DNA of 64,000 nt from Alkalinema sp. FACHB-956 (GTDB lineage Bacteria > Cyanobacteriota > Cyanobacteriia > Leptolyngbyales > Leptolyngbyaceae). The notes under the pieces were generated by a model that was given only the letters and a program-made list of their open reading frames with translations, did no database searches and had not been told where the DNA came from. Shown here piece after piece: positions 19,428-27,888 of this stretch. Position 1 is the first letter of the stretch; the number at the start of each line of letters is the position of its first letter. Location: NCBI RefSeq assembly GCF_014697025.1, contig NZ_JACJRC010000019.1, forward strand, positions 1-64,000, in the 5' to 3' direction. The position numbers and the translations under genes are program-made.

Positions 19428-19697
19428 ATGGAAATGTTGGCCTTTGCGATACTCACTTGCTACTTCCTGGTCATGCCAATCCTATTTCTGAAATGGTTAG
19501 GCTTCTTTATGCAGGATCAGAACATGTCCAAAACTGAGAGAAAATTATCCTGGGCTGTTCTGACCATTGCGACGCTATTTTGGCCACTGACACTCCCCCT
19601 CGCCTATTTGGAACTTTTAGACAAGGTCAAGCGCTACGAACGGAGAGCCAAAATGGTGGGCGTGTCTCTCAAAACCCTATCTGACCCAACATTTTAA
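19428..19697 (+). CDS. Small two-helix membrane protein, unknown function
   Basis: An 89-aa protein starting at ATG 19428, with AGGAGA about 10 bp upstream. It has two hydrophobic segments (about residues 3-22 and 38-60, the second being LTIATLFWPLTLPLAYLELL) and a basic C-terminus (KVKRYERRAKMVG). It resembles the small conserved membrane proteins of cyanobacteria but I cannot name a family. A good terminator follows 40 bp downstream, which supports a real monocistronic gene. Confidence 0.6.
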   Translation: MEMLAFAILTCYFLVMPILFLKWLGFFMQDQNMSKTERKLSWAVLTIATLFWPLTLPLAYLELLDKVKRYERRAKMVGVSLKTLSDPTF

Positions 19698-19737
19698 GTT
19701 TGATAAGTTTGAAGAGGGTAACAAGATTTCTATTTAG

Positions 19738-19776
19738 ACTGCAACTGTGTCTAAGTGCACCTTTGCAGTTTTTTTG
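19738..19776 (+). terminator. Intrinsic terminator of the small membrane protein gene
   Basis: ACTGCAA (19738) pairs with TTGCAGT (ending 19769), enclosing a shorter GTG/CAC inner pairing, and is followed by TTTTTTT. It lies 40 bp after the stop codon. Confidence 0.75.
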
Positions 19777-20269
19777 TCAATTCCAACAGCCATAGGATGC
19801 CATACCTCTCGATATCACCCAGCCCTATCCTGTAATCCAAACCTCTCTCCAAATAGATGAATAATTGTAAACTACAGTTGCAAAGAAGTGTGAATTCAAA
19901 CGTTAATTCGAACTTAAGTTATACTGATCAACGATAGTTAACGGTTATTCTCTGTAAGTACGATTTATTTTTGTTGTTCAGTTAGCAGATTTAAAAACCT
20001 AGTCTGCACTAAAGTGTCAGATATTATCGGTGTGTTTCGGAGTGGATGTCTTAAATTGCGTCACAGGCCACTGAATGCGTGATTTAGGATTGTTGGTTAA
20101 AATTGTTTGAGTTGGTATCAATTTAGCTGCTTGACTGAATCATCGGATTGATTTGGATTGATTTGACTACCAGGAACTCTAGAGAGCTGTCGCATTTTTT
20201 GTAGAGATTGTCGAAACTAGCAACTAAAGCTAGTGTGCAATTGTGGGTAGCCTAATTTGAATCGTTTTT

Positions 20270-20402
20270 CCGCATGGAGACCCCATCGCATCACGATTCG
20301 GAACGGAGGAACCATTTATCCTTGGGGCTAATTCCAAGCTGCTTGGAAGAGACACCTTCCCGTCTTAGCCCGTCAGCTAACTCCGTCGGCCAAGGGAGGA
20401 GT
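20270..20402 (+). promoter_or_regulatory. Cyclic-di-AMP riboswitch (ydaO/yuaA type)
   Basis: The leader of the UspA-like gene has the conserved blocks of the ydaO class in order: ACGGAGGAACC (20303-), TTGGGGCTAATTCC (20322-), CTTCCCGTC, then CCGTCAGCTAACTCCGTCGG (20370-20389). ACGGAG (20303-20308) is complementary to CTCCGT (20381-20386), and TTCCAAG/CTTGGAA (20332-20348) forms an internal hairpin. The arrangement closely follows the Bacillus subtilis ydaO aptamer. In known cases c-di-AMP binding turns expression off. The aptamer ends about 60 bp before the start codon. The 20403-20464 segment probably holds the expression platform, but I see no clear terminator, so translational control is possible. 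The exact aptamer ends are approximate. Confidence 0.88.
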
Positions 20403-20464
20403 ACTCAGGACTCATCTTTCGACCCACCTCTCATCAGTCTGAAAATTTCGGAGAGGTTTAAGCT

Positions 20465-21133
20465 GTGAATATTTTATCGATGCTCGCTCGCCTTCAAGGC
20501 ACTCTGACGCAAACGGATGTAGAGCAAATGATTTTGCTGTCATCCGATCGCCGATCTAGCGTTGAAGGCAAGGATATCAACCTCGTGGTTGGTTATTCCA
20601 ATTCACCTAAAAGTCAGGCTGCGCTTGATCTGACCCTGTGGATTGCCCACCAAACGCGCTTAGCAACTAGTCAGTTGGTAACGGTGCAAGTTGTCTATGT
20701 GGTTGAAGATACACTGACGACTCCTTTCACTTCAGCGTCCGACTGGCGAACCATCAGTCGTGTTGATGCTAGGCGTGGTCAGGGCCTGCGTACTTCTGAA
20801 GCGGTTTTGAGTACATTGGGGGGAGACTCATCTTCCAGCCAGCGCCGCAGTAATGTTGCTGTCCTCGAAGCCCCCACCGATCGCATCCATCAATTTGAGC
20901 AAGCCGACCATATCCTTTGGCAAGCTCGATGTCTTGCAGATGAGTGGCGCGGCTCCCTGAAGACCCATCTTCGCTTTGGTCAAGTGGCTCAAGAACTCCG
21001 TCATGTCGTAACTGACGAAGAAGCAACGCTACTAATTGTGGGGTGTCAATCTACAAAAGCACCGCTCATTCGCCAATTAGGTAAAACGTTCCCTTGTCCC
21101 GTTTTAGGGGTTCCTGAGCTTGAGAATGAGTAG
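20465..21133 (+). CDS. UspA-like universal stress protein under c-di-AMP riboswitch
   Basis: A 222-aa cytoplasmic protein. INLVVGYSNSPKSQAALDL is the N-terminal beta-strand and loop of the Usp fold, and ATLLIVGCQSTKAPLIRQLG..CPVLGVPEL is the C-terminal part. The ATP-binding G-x9-G-S motif is not intact. The middle (about 80-140) is a longer, low-conservation insert. The start is GTG (20465), with GGAGAGG upstream. It follows a c-di-AMP riboswitch, so it probably answers cell-wall, osmotic or potassium stress. Universal stress proteins are themselves known c-di-AMP or ATP binders in some bacteria. The last codons are duplicated after the stop. Confidence 0.8.
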   Translation: MNILSMLARLQGTLTQTDVEQMILLSSDRRSSVEGKDINLVVGYSNSPKSQAALDLTLWIAHQTRLATSQLVTVQVVYVVEDTLTTPFTSASDWRTISRVDARRGQGLRTSEAVLSTLGGDSSSSQRRSNVAVLEAPTDRIHQFEQADHILWQARCLADEWRGSLKTHLRFGQVAQELRHVVTDEEATLLIVGCQSTKAPLIRQLGKTFPCPVLGVPELENE

Positions 21134-21148
21134 CTTGAGAAGGAGTAA
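21119..21148. repeat. 15-bp direct repeat x2 across the stop codon of the UspA-like gene
   Basis: CTTGAGAATGAGTAG (21119-21133) is followed by CTTGAGAAGGAGTAA (21134-21148). The first copy encodes the last four residues and the stop; the second repeats them in the same frame with a second stop. Confidence 0.88.
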
Positions 21149-21338
21149 TTAGCAAGTGAGCCCCCAGTGGATTGGAGCAACCCACTTCTACCATCCCGCT
21201 TCCAGCCAGCATCTCACTGCCATACTCACTACCCTTCCATACTCACTAACCTAAAGTGCTAGAGGCCGTAATCAGGCCCAGTTATTGGGCCGATTATGCC
21301 GCAATATTCAAACCACCTAGGCTCAAAAGACTCAGGCT

Positions 21339-21372
21339 TCAAGCGCCCTAGTATTTCAAGCGCCCTAGTATT
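21339..21372. repeat. 17-bp perfect direct repeat x2
   Basis: TCAAGCGCCCTAGTATT occurs twice without a gap between the Usp-like and large TPR genes, just beyond the 3' end of the TPR gene. Confidence 0.9.
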
Positions 21373-21383
21373 TATTTTGCAAT

Positions 21384-23567
21384 TTAAATTTGTTGCATCA
21401 CCTGAGGCAGTAAGGTCGCAGGTAGTTTAGATATTGCTATGTTTTGCCCAGGTAAGCCCAGTTGTTCGTGATAGGTGCGAACGACTTGTACAATACCGTC
21501 CAGTGCGGCCTCTTGGAGGTCTGCGTTGCTTCGCCAGCCGCTCCATGCCTGGAGGTGGTGATGGAGTGCGGCAGCTAAATATTCCGATCGCGTTGCCGTT
21601 TCCAAAGGTGCACGGTATTGGGTTACTGCTTGGTGATAAGCCGATGCGAGGTTGTGATGGGTTGCCCAAGGATCAAAATTGAGGCTGGTGCCGCCGGATT
21701 GATTTAGGCTTTCAACGGTATCCAGAGCAGCTAAATAAGCCACGATCGCGTCTTGGAGATAGGTCATTACATGATCGGGATGGGTGGTCGGATCGTTGGC
21801 TAGATGCCAGTAGGCCGTTCCCAAATTGTTTTGTGTAGCTGCATAGCCTGTAGGAACTACATCCGGTGTCCGATAGAGCAGGGCAACCCGATAGGCAGAA
21901 ATCGCTAACTGGAGCAAATTTTGGGAAGTTTGCTCGATCGTTGAATTAAGGTTTTCACATTGCGACAAATTCCAGTAAGCCGTCCCGAGATTGTTCTGAA
22001 TCATGGCATAGGGCAATGGCTGTTGTTCTGGATCATAAAAAGGTAAAGCAGCACTGTAAGCTGCAATTGCCTGCTGAAGGTTCGCAATGGGCTGTTGACA
22101 CTGGGCCAAGCTCCAGTAAGTAGTGCCTAAATTATTTTGAATGGCAGCATAGCGTTGGGGATCCTGGTCCGCAGTACGATGCTGAATGGCAGCTATATAG
22201 GCATAAATCGATCGCTGGAGATTTGCAGCGGGATCTCGGTATTGTGCTAAGTCTCCATAGGCTGCACCGAGGTTATTTTGCACCATGGCGTAGTGCAAGG
22301 GGGTGTCTACCGGGTTAATTAAGGCGATCGCGGATTCATAGGTTGCAATTGCTTGAACTAGGGGTTCCTCCGGTGAGACTGAGGCAGAACTCAAGCGGCT
22401 CAGTAACCAATATAGGTTGGCTTGATCATTCAGCACTTCTGAACTGGTCTGGGGATCCTCAGACAAATGTTCAAGGGCTTGGGCGTAGGCTTGAATGCCC
22501 AAGGTGAAGTGATCTAGGGACGGATCTTGGTCGGCTCGATCGCGATACCAATCCCCCAAATGGCGATAGGCAGCGGCTAGATCGGAATGCCTCAACGGCT
22601 GTTGGTGACGCAAATATTCGATTTGCTGGATCCAACAGTTGGGCTGTAGGGGGAGTTCTTCCTGGGAACTGACCTCCGTTTCGGTCTCGGTCTCGCCCGA
22701 GGGAGCTGTTAAGTAATCCGTTGTCGGTTCTCCCAGCCCATTGTCCGAACCTATTTCTTCCCTGGCGATGGCAGCACTCATGTCAGAGCTTTGCACAACG
22801 GCAGCAAGCACGTAATCCGCTAAATCGTTTTCTGCGCAGGTGAGCGAGGTCTGTGACGGGACTGCCGGGGTTCCTAGGCGGGGGGAATGGGTCGCGAAGG
22901 TGGCGGGGGGCGGTGGCGCAACCGTATCAACTGCGGAACCTGTTTCAGCCAGTTGGGGGAATGGATCCCCTTCAAATTCAAAAATCCCCGTATGCCAGCG
23001 CCAAAATTCGGGGGCAGATTGTTGAATCGATCGAATCCAGGGCCGAGAAACCCAGACCACTAGGCTCCAAGGCGTTTCGCCATAGCCACGACCAAAGGCC
23101 CGCAGATGGTTTAAAAACGCGCGCTGGATGTGGGCGGGTTGGCGCGTCAATTTTTCAATGCCCAGAATTTGGAAGACAGGATGGATCGGCCGAGTTGGCT
23201 GATGCTGTAACCATTGAGCGATTTGACCGCGTAAGTCGGGGTGGGCGGTTTTGAGGTTTAAGCTCACAAAAGAGATTGGCTCTACGGAAATCGCCAATTG
23301 ACTAGTCGCAGCCAATTCAGAAGAGTCCGAATGGGTGGGAATACATAAAAACTGACTCCCTGCATGGCGGGATTCCTGCTCTAGGAGGGCTGCCGTGCGA
23401 TCGCGCAATGCCATATCATCGCAAACGGCTATCAGAAGCTGACGACGCAAGCGTAACCCCAACGTCATCCGAAGACGCGCATACACCTGTCGATTGCGGC
23501 TGGATAGGGAATGGGCAATCTCAGTCACAGAAAGACCAGAATTAGAGTGGCGGTCAGCGAGTAGCAT
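21384..23567 (-). CDS. Large TPR protein with unknown N-terminal domain
   Basis: A 727-aa protein. Residues about 1-210 form a conserved-looking region (LGLRLRRQLLIAVCDD, PVFQILGIEKLTRQPAHIQRAFLNHLR, SLVVWVSRPWIRSIQQSAPEFW) that resembles an AAA-type fold without a visible P-loop. Residues 215-310 are low-complexity. Residues about 315-690 hold some seven TPR-like units of the AMVQNNLGAAYGDLAQY type, each about 55-60 residues, longer than the usual 34, so they resemble the extended cyanobacterial variety. No signal peptide or membrane segment is seen. It is probably a cytoplasmic scaffold. The start at 23567 is the only long choice. Confidence 0.7.
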   Translation of the reverse strand: MLLADRHSNSGLSVTEIAHSLSSRNRQVYARLRMTLGLRLRRQLLIAVCDDMALRDRTAALLEQESRHAGSQFLCIPTHSDSSELAATSQLAISVEPISFVSLNLKTAHPDLRGQIAQWLQHQPTRPIHPVFQILGIEKLTRQPAHIQRAFLNHLRAFGRGYGETPWSLVVWVSRPWIRSIQQSAPEFWRWHTGIFEFEGDPFPQLAETGSAVDTVAPPPPATFATHSPRLGTPAVPSQTSLTCAENDLADYVLAAVVQSSDMSAAIAREEIGSDNGLGEPTTDYLTAPSGETETETEVSSQEELPLQPNCWIQQIEYLRHQQPLRHSDLAAAYRHLGDWYRDRADQDPSLDHFTLGIQAYAQALEHLSEDPQTSSEVLNDQANLYWLLSRLSSASVSPEEPLVQAIATYESAIALINPVDTPLHYAMVQNNLGAAYGDLAQYRDPAANLQRSIYAYIAAIQHRTADQDPQRYAAIQNNLGTTYWSLAQCQQPIANLQQAIAAYSAALPFYDPEQQPLPYAMIQNNLGTAYWNLSQCENLNSTIEQTSQNLLQLAISAYRVALLYRTPDVVPTGYAATQNNLGTAYWHLANDPTTHPDHVMTYLQDAIVAYLAALDTVESLNQSGGTSLNFDPWATHHNLASAYHQAVTQYRAPLETATRSEYLAAALHHHLQAWSGWRSNADLQEAALDGIVQVVRTYHEQLGLPGQNIAISKLPATLLPQVMQQI

Positions 23568-23669
23568 TCAAGATAACCTAAGAGAGAAGCGATTGATCCA
23601 TTTTGGAGGCAGGATTACTCTATAGTTCAGAGAACCCCATGGATTCTCAGGATGAAACCTGACAAACGG

Positions 23670-23781
23670 TACAGCCATCAAACGGTACAGCTATCAAAGG
23701 CTACGGCTATCAAACACTACGGCTATCAAACACTACGGCTATCAAACACTACGGCTATCAAACGCTACGGCCATAAAAAAC
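23670..23781. repeat. 16-bp tandem repeat x7
   Basis: Seven adjacent 16-bp units (23670, 23686, 23702, 23718, 23734, 23750, 23766) of the form TACGGCTATCAAACAC. Three middle units are identical. The period is not a multiple of three, and the array lies about 100 bp upstream of the large TPR gene start. Confidence 0.92.
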
Positions 23782-23885
23782 CAGGCTCTGAATCTGTCAT
23801 GCAGTCTGTTCACACAGTCCGTCAATCCAGAATTCACCTGCCTGGTTTAATTTAGCCACACAAAAGCTTTTTGAGTGCATCGACC

Positions 23886-23940
23886 CTGGAGCCACCCCAC
23901 CAGTGATTTGCAGAGATGGGGTGTGGGATCTCGGCTCCAG
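23886..23940. other. Long imperfect hairpin downstream of psb34
   Basis: CTGGAGCC (23886-23893) pairs with GGCTCCAG (23933-23940), with an inner ACCCCA/TGGGGT pairing. On the minus strand it lies 22 bp after the psb34 stop. It has no adjacent T-tract, so it is more likely a 3' stabilising structure than a terminator. Confidence 0.5.
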
Positions 23941-23962
23941 TCCTCCTAGGACTCTTCACCGA

Positions 23963-24133
23963 TCAGGAGACGATCGCAGCAACGGCAATCAAGCCACCTA
24001 CTAGAACTGCGGTACCAATCCCCAGGATGAGGTACGTCCGTTTTTGGCTATCCGTCATCGGATCCGCTTGATACATTTTGGGCTCACGCGCAAAATTATT
24101 CAAACGTCCGTCATCATCCTTAACGTAAGGCAT
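23963..24133 (-). CDS. psb34: Photosystem II assembly protein Psb34
   Basis: A 56-aa protein starting MPYVKDDDGRLNNFAREPKM, with a cytosolic N-terminal arm and a single C-terminal helix (TYLILGIGTAVLVGGLIAVAAI). The NNFAREPKMY motif is that of the Ssl1498 family, renamed Psb34, which binds near CP47 during late PSII assembly and occupies the site used by high-light-inducible proteins. The ATG at 24133 is the only start. It is transcribed alone, with a long leader upstream. Confidence 0.88.
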   Translation of the reverse strand: MPYVKDDDGRLNNFAREPKMYQADPMTDSQKRTYLILGIGTAVLVGGLIAVAAIVS

Positions 24134-24434
24134 GTATTCTCCTCAATCTTTTCGGTCAACTGTAACAAGTTAGTGGGAATTACCCAGAAGATTTTTGCAA
24201 AACTCAGTAGTTCTTCACAGAAGTTTAGAGAACTTGCTAAATCTTAAGATTTGACCAATCTTTTTGACTAATCTTGAGGCTTGATAAATTCTTAGACCTC
24301 TTTGTTCAGAAGATCTAACACCAATGGAACGGTGGGTCTTCAGCAGAATGACGATCGGTGATTTCCCGTTGCCTGCGCCAGTGAACGACTGAACAAAGCG
24401 ATCTCCTGATTACAGTCACCGCCTAATCAGTTAG
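24134..24434. other. Intergenic region between thiG (upstream) and psb34
   Basis: About 300 bp, AT-rich and with repeated AATCTT/TTGA motifs at 24240-24300. It presumably holds the psb34 promoter and leader. No RNA gene or terminator stands out. Confidence 0.4.
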
Positions 24435-25286
24435 TTATCCAGTAATGGTTCCTGTCAAGGGAGAGCTAGCGCTGGCATAGGCTTTCACAGGAATACGACC
24501 GGCTTGGTAGGCGAGTCGTCCGGCTCGAGTGGCTAATCCCATCGCCGCACCCATGGCTGCGGGATCCTGCGCCTGAGCGATCGCGGTATTGATCAGCAAC
24601 GCCGAAGCGCCCAGTTCCATGGCCTGCGCTGCTTCACTGGGGGTGCCAATGCCCGCATCGACGACCACGGGCACCTGCGCATTCTCGATAATGATTTGGA
24701 TATTGGCCAGGTTCCGAATGCCTTGTCCAGAGCCGATCGGAGACCCCAGCGGCATCACCGTGGCACAGCCGACTTCTTCTAATCGTTTCGCGAGTAAGGG
24801 ATCGGCATTGATGTAAGGCAGCACTGCAAACCCTTCTTTAACCAATTGTTCCGCCGCTTGTAGAGTTCCGATCGGATCCGGCAACAGGTATTTCGAGTCG
24901 GGGATGACTTCCAGCTTGACAAAATTATTATCCTCTTGACCAAGCAATTTTGCCATTTCGCGCCCCAAGCGAGCCACTCGAATCGCGTCTTCCGCCGTTT
25001 GGCACCCTGCGGTATTGGGTAACATCCAAATTTTTTGCCAGTCGATCGCCTCCGCTAACCCTTCATGGCCCGGTGCATTGGTTTGGACACGGCGGACGGC
25101 AACGGTCACAATTTCGCAACCACTGGCGGCAATACTGGCCCGCATTTCCTCAAAGTTGCGATATTTCCCCGTTCCCGTCATCAAGCGAGAGCGAAAGGTG
25201 CGCCCTGCGATCGTCAAAGAATCTTCCGTCGATGCGGCTGCCAAGGATTCTGGGGCAAATGAAATAGGCTGATCTACAGTCTGCAT
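24435..25286 (-). CDS. thiG: Thiazole synthase
   Basis: A 283-aa enzyme that builds the thiazole phosphate of thiamine from DXP, dehydroglycine and ThiS-thiocarboxylate. Seen are [15 protein letters not shown], the Schiff-base region [14 protein letters not shown], and [14 protein letters not shown]. The first 25 residues are a variable extension. It is cytoplasmic. thiO lies about 700 bp upstream on the same strand, with a GNAT gene on the opposite strand in between. No TPP riboswitch was seen in the leader. Confidence 0.95.
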   Translation of the reverse strand: MQTVDQPISFAPESLAAASTEDSLTIAGRTFRSRLMTGTGKYRNFEEMRASIAASGCEIVTVAVRRVQTNAPGHEGLAEAIDWQKIWMLPNTAGCQTAEDAIRVARLGREMAKLLGQEDNNFVKLEVIPDSKYLLPDPIGTLQAAEQLVKEGFAVLPYINADPLLAKRLEEVGCATVMPLGSPIGSGQGIRNLANIQIIIENAQVPVVVDAGIGTPSEAAQAMELGASALLINTAIAQAQDPAAMGAAMGLATRAGRLAYQAGRIPVKAYASASSPLTGTITG

Positions 25287-25494
25287 GGCCTCTGCCTCAA
25301 TTCAAGATATCTCAAGTCCTTCAGGAGAACCCCAGGACTCAGGACTCTGATCATACTGCTGTGGCTGAACCGATCGTGGGATTAGACTAGAGTTTTCTAA
25401 GATTTTAGTGATCCAATCAGCATGGCTGAATTTCCAGGGAATCTGCGGTTCTTAGGATTTTCAGAACTCTGGCCTCAAGTTTTCAGGACGCTCT

Positions 25495-26025
25495 GTGATT
25501 GAAAGCCCCCGCTTAATTTTGCGCCCGTTGACGGAAGACGATTTCATTCCGCTTTGTGTGTTGTTTGCTGATCCGGAAGTCATGCAATATATCGGTGACG
25601 GGAAACCCCGATCGCCCCAATCCACTGCCACCTATTTACAATGGGTCATCGAGCACCAGCAGCGCTATGGCTTTAGCCTTTGGGCGGTGATTCGTAAAGC
25701 CGACGATCGTTGGATTGGGCAATGTGGTCTCTGGCATGTAGAACACACAGAAGAAATTGAGTTGGGCTATAAGTTGATGCAAGATTGCTGGGGACAGGGT
25801 TACGCCACGGAAGCTGGTTGGGCAACCCTCCGCTACGGCTTTGAAACCCTGGGATTAATGCGAATTTGCGCGATCGCCCAACCGGCGAATCGGGCCTCCC
25901 AACGGGTCATGGAAAAGGTTGGGATGCACTATGAGAAAACGGGGGAATTTGACGGCCAATCCTGTTTTTACTACGCCGTCAATCGCGACCAGTGGAATGC
26001 CTTCAGTAAGGCATCGGCTTCTTGA
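25495..26025 (+). CDS. GNAT acetyltransferase (RimJ/RimL-like)
   Basis: A 176-aa protein with the GNAT fold: ESPRLILRPLTEDDF at the N-terminus, LGYKLMQDCWGQGYATEA (motif A, acetyl-CoA pyrophosphate loop Q/GxGxA) and RVMEKVGMHYEKTG. It resembles the N-terminal-amine or ribosomal-protein acetyltransferase group; the substrate is unknown. The start is GTG at 25495. It lies between thiG and thiO on the opposite strand, and its last 55 bp overlap the 3' end of thiO. Confidence 0.85.
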   Translation: MIESPRLILRPLTEDDFIPLCVLFADPEVMQYIGDGKPRSPQSTATYLQWVIEHQQRYGFSLWAVIRKADDRWIGQCGLWHVEHTEEIELGYKLMQDCWGQGYATEAGWATLRYGFETLGLMRICAIAQPANRASQRVMEKVGMHYEKTGEFDGQSCFYYAVNRDQWNAFSKASAS

Positions 26026-27038
26026 TGCAGTACCCAGTTCGCAATGATGTGACCGGTAATGGGTGTGAGCAGAATGCCATTGCGGTAATGGCCGGTCGCT
26101 AACGTGAGATTTTCATAGGGACTAGCACCCAGGAATGGCAATTCATCGGGGGTAGCCGGACGATAGCCATACCAAAATTCTTCGATCGTATAGTTGGCGA
26201 TCGCGGGCACAAGGCGAGTGGCCCGTCCCATCAACTGCTGCATTCCCGCTGGCGTATTCCCCGGCAGAAAGCCCACATTTTCGCTAGTCGCTCCAATGAC
26301 AATCTGACCATTCCGGCGTGGCACAATATAGCTTTCGGATCCAAATAGTACTGTTTGCAACGGTAATTGCGTGGGATCGGGTACCCGCACCGCTAACATT
26401 TGACCTTTGCGCGGCACCACCGGAATTGGCAACAAGTCCTGACTCCAGGCCCCCGTCGCCAAAATATAATGCCCTGCTTGATACTCACCATCACTGGTAC
26501 GCAGATGGGTCACCCGATCGGCCTGATGGACAACCTCCTGAACAGTTATGCCATGGTAGATCGGAACATCAAGTTCTTGAACAGCTAACCAGAGCGATCG
26601 AGCTAACTTCCGACTATCGACCTGAGCATCCTCGGGAAACCACCAGCCACCAATGACTTCATCACTTAAATTCGGTTGCCGTGCATGAATTTCAGAAGCC
26701 CTTTGCCATTGAGTCACTTCATGGGGAAAATCTGCTTGGCAATAGGCCGGAGCCATAATACCGCAGGCCCAGTAATCCGTGGATTGGCCAGAAATGGATT
26801 CCAGCTTTTGGATCCATTCAGGGTATAGATCGCGGCTCCGGATGCAAAGATCTCGCAGGGCTCCGGGGGGAATGCCCTCCGCCTGGGGAGCCAACATGCC
26901 TGCTGCTGCTTGACTGGCTGCTTCTTCAAATTGACGACAGAAAATCGCAACCGAAGCTCCTTGAAGCTTGAGTTCCAGCGCGATCGCGAGGCCAATGACA
27001 CCGCCACCCAGAATTAAAATATCCGCTGTCGTTTTCAT
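25971..27038 (-). CDS. thiO: Glycine oxidase ThiO
   Basis: A 355-aa FAD-dependent enzyme that makes dehydroglycine for ThiG. The FAD motif ILILGGGVIGLAIALEL is at the N-terminus, followed by QAAAGMLAPQAEG, and the C-terminal part has TPDELPFLGASPYENLTLATGHYRNGILLTP. It is cytoplasmic or membrane-associated. In several cyanobacteria ThiO and ThiG are fused in one polypeptide; here they are separate, with a GNAT gene on the other strand in between. The 3' end overlaps the GNAT 3' end by 55 bp. Confidence 0.9.
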   Translation of the reverse strand: MKTTADILILGGGVIGLAIALELKLQGASVAIFCRQFEEAASQAAAGMLAPQAEGIPPGALRDLCIRSRDLYPEWIQKLESISGQSTDYWACGIMAPAYCQADFPHEVTQWQRASEIHARQPNLSDEVIGGWWFPEDAQVDSRKLARSLWLAVQELDVPIYHGITVQEVVHQADRVTHLRTSDGEYQAGHYILATGAWSQDLLPIPVVPRKGQMLAVRVPDPTQLPLQTVLFGSESYIVPRRNGQIVIGATSENVGFLPGNTPAGMQQLMGRATRLVPAIANYTIEEFWYGYRPATPDELPFLGASPYENLTLATGHYRNGILLTPITGHIIANWVLHQEADALLKAFHWSRLTA

Positions 27039-27159
27039 ACTAAAAAATCGGAGCCAACCATAAAGCCAGCCCCGATCCTAACATCAACAATTTCCTGAAA
27101 AATATCCGATCCTATGTTGAGTCAGTGCTGATTCTGAAATCAATGCCCAGCAAATCAGG

Positions 27160-27591
27160 TTACCAGCCTGCCGGAACCGGCGTGGTAGCGGCTGGTTGGT
27201 TGGTTGCATTGCTTCCAGTTGTATTGCTTCCAGTTGCATTGCTTCCAGTCGCATTAGTTCCAGTTGCATTGCCTGACGTAGCAGTCTTACCCGCTGTTGT
27301 TCCTGTATTAGCAGATTGTTGCTTTTGCCCCGGTTGAGATTGTTGAGCATCCCGAGGATTCGCTTCCACTGTGGAAGTGTTGGCTGGAGCTTGTTTATTC
27401 GCTGGAGCGTTGGCAGTGGTGGTTCCAGTCCGAGTTTGACCTGCATTATTGGTCGAAACAGGAATAGCTTTGTTCGACTGTAATTGATTCGTTCCACTGA
27501 AGGGACGTATTCCTACGATCGAGGCTAACCAAGCAAAGGACAGCAGAATGAGGACGCCCCCCGCCACTCTACCGATAATATTCATACCCAT
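27160..27591 (-). CDS. Low-complexity membrane-anchored protein
   Basis: About 143 aa. A hydrophobic N-terminal helix (RVAGGVLILLSFAWLASIVGI) is followed by a Thr/Asn/Ala/Gln-rich tail that includes four-to-five-residue NATGS-type repeats. No catalytic domain is present. The start could be at 27591 or 27585 (both ATG). It is probably a small single-pass inner-membrane protein with a disordered exported or cytoplasmic tail. It is a weakly supported gene; the low-complexity tail is encoded by 15-bp repeats. Confidence 0.5.
   Translation of the reverse strand: MGMNIIGRVAGGVLILLSFAWLASIVGIRPFSGTNQLQSNKAIPVSTNNAGQTRTGTTTANAPANKQAPANTSTVEANPRDAQQSQPGQKQQSANTGTTAGKTATSGNATGTNATGSNATGSNTTGSNATNQPAATTPVPAGW
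27203..27277. repeat. 15-bp in-frame tandem repeat x5
   Basis: Units at 27203, 27218, 27233, 27248 and 27263 of the form GTTGCATTGCTTCCA encode the NATGS repeats of the small low-complexity protein on the minus strand. Confidence 0.9.
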
Positions 27592-27722
27592 AAAATCTAG
27601 ATGAAATGAGTGAACAGCAAAATTTTCATGCTCTAACCCATTGTATTGGGGCTGCCCAAAATAGTGACATGATTTCACGAACTTTCAGGATCTGTGGAGA
27701 TTTTGAGGCTTAGACGATCAAC

Positions 27723-27783
27723 TCTAGAAGCCAAGTCTAGAGGCCAAGTCTAGAGGCCAAGTCTAGAGGTCAAGTCTACAGGC
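27723..27783. repeat. 13-bp tandem repeat x4-5
   Basis: Four copies of TCTAGAGGCCAAG-like units (27723, 27736, 27749, 27762), with a fifth partial copy, lie directly before the ndhD terminator on the map. Confidence 0.9.
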
Positions 27784-27830
27784 ACCAAAAACAAGACACC
27801 TGAAGAAGCGAGTCCTCAAGTGTCTTGGTG
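27783..27830 (-). terminator. Probable intrinsic terminator of ndhD
   Basis: AAGACAC (27793) pairs with GTGTCTT (ending 27826), extended by a CACC/GGTG outer pairing. On the minus strand the stem is followed by GTTTTTGG. It lies about 60 bp after the ndhD stop. Confidence 0.6.
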
Positions 27831-27888
27831 CTTATCAGAATGGTCTCAATCGCTAGCGCAATGCTGGGAAACCGATGATGGAATCCAT

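Noticed and set aside
20274-20468. 64-codon open frame in the leader of the UspA-like gene
   Set aside because: It lies over the c-di-AMP riboswitch and reads through its conserved RNA blocks; the residues show no domain.
23670-23781. 16-bp array considered as a CRISPR array
   Set aside because: Units are directly adjacent, with no spacers, and no cas genes are nearby.
23652-23855. 67-codon frame through the 16-bp array
   Set aside because: The frame is kept open only by the repeat; the period is not a multiple of three, so it is a chance frame.
25287-25494. TPP riboswitch upstream of thiG
   Set aside because: The conserved CUGAGA and ACCCUUUGAACCUGAUC-like blocks were looked for and not found.
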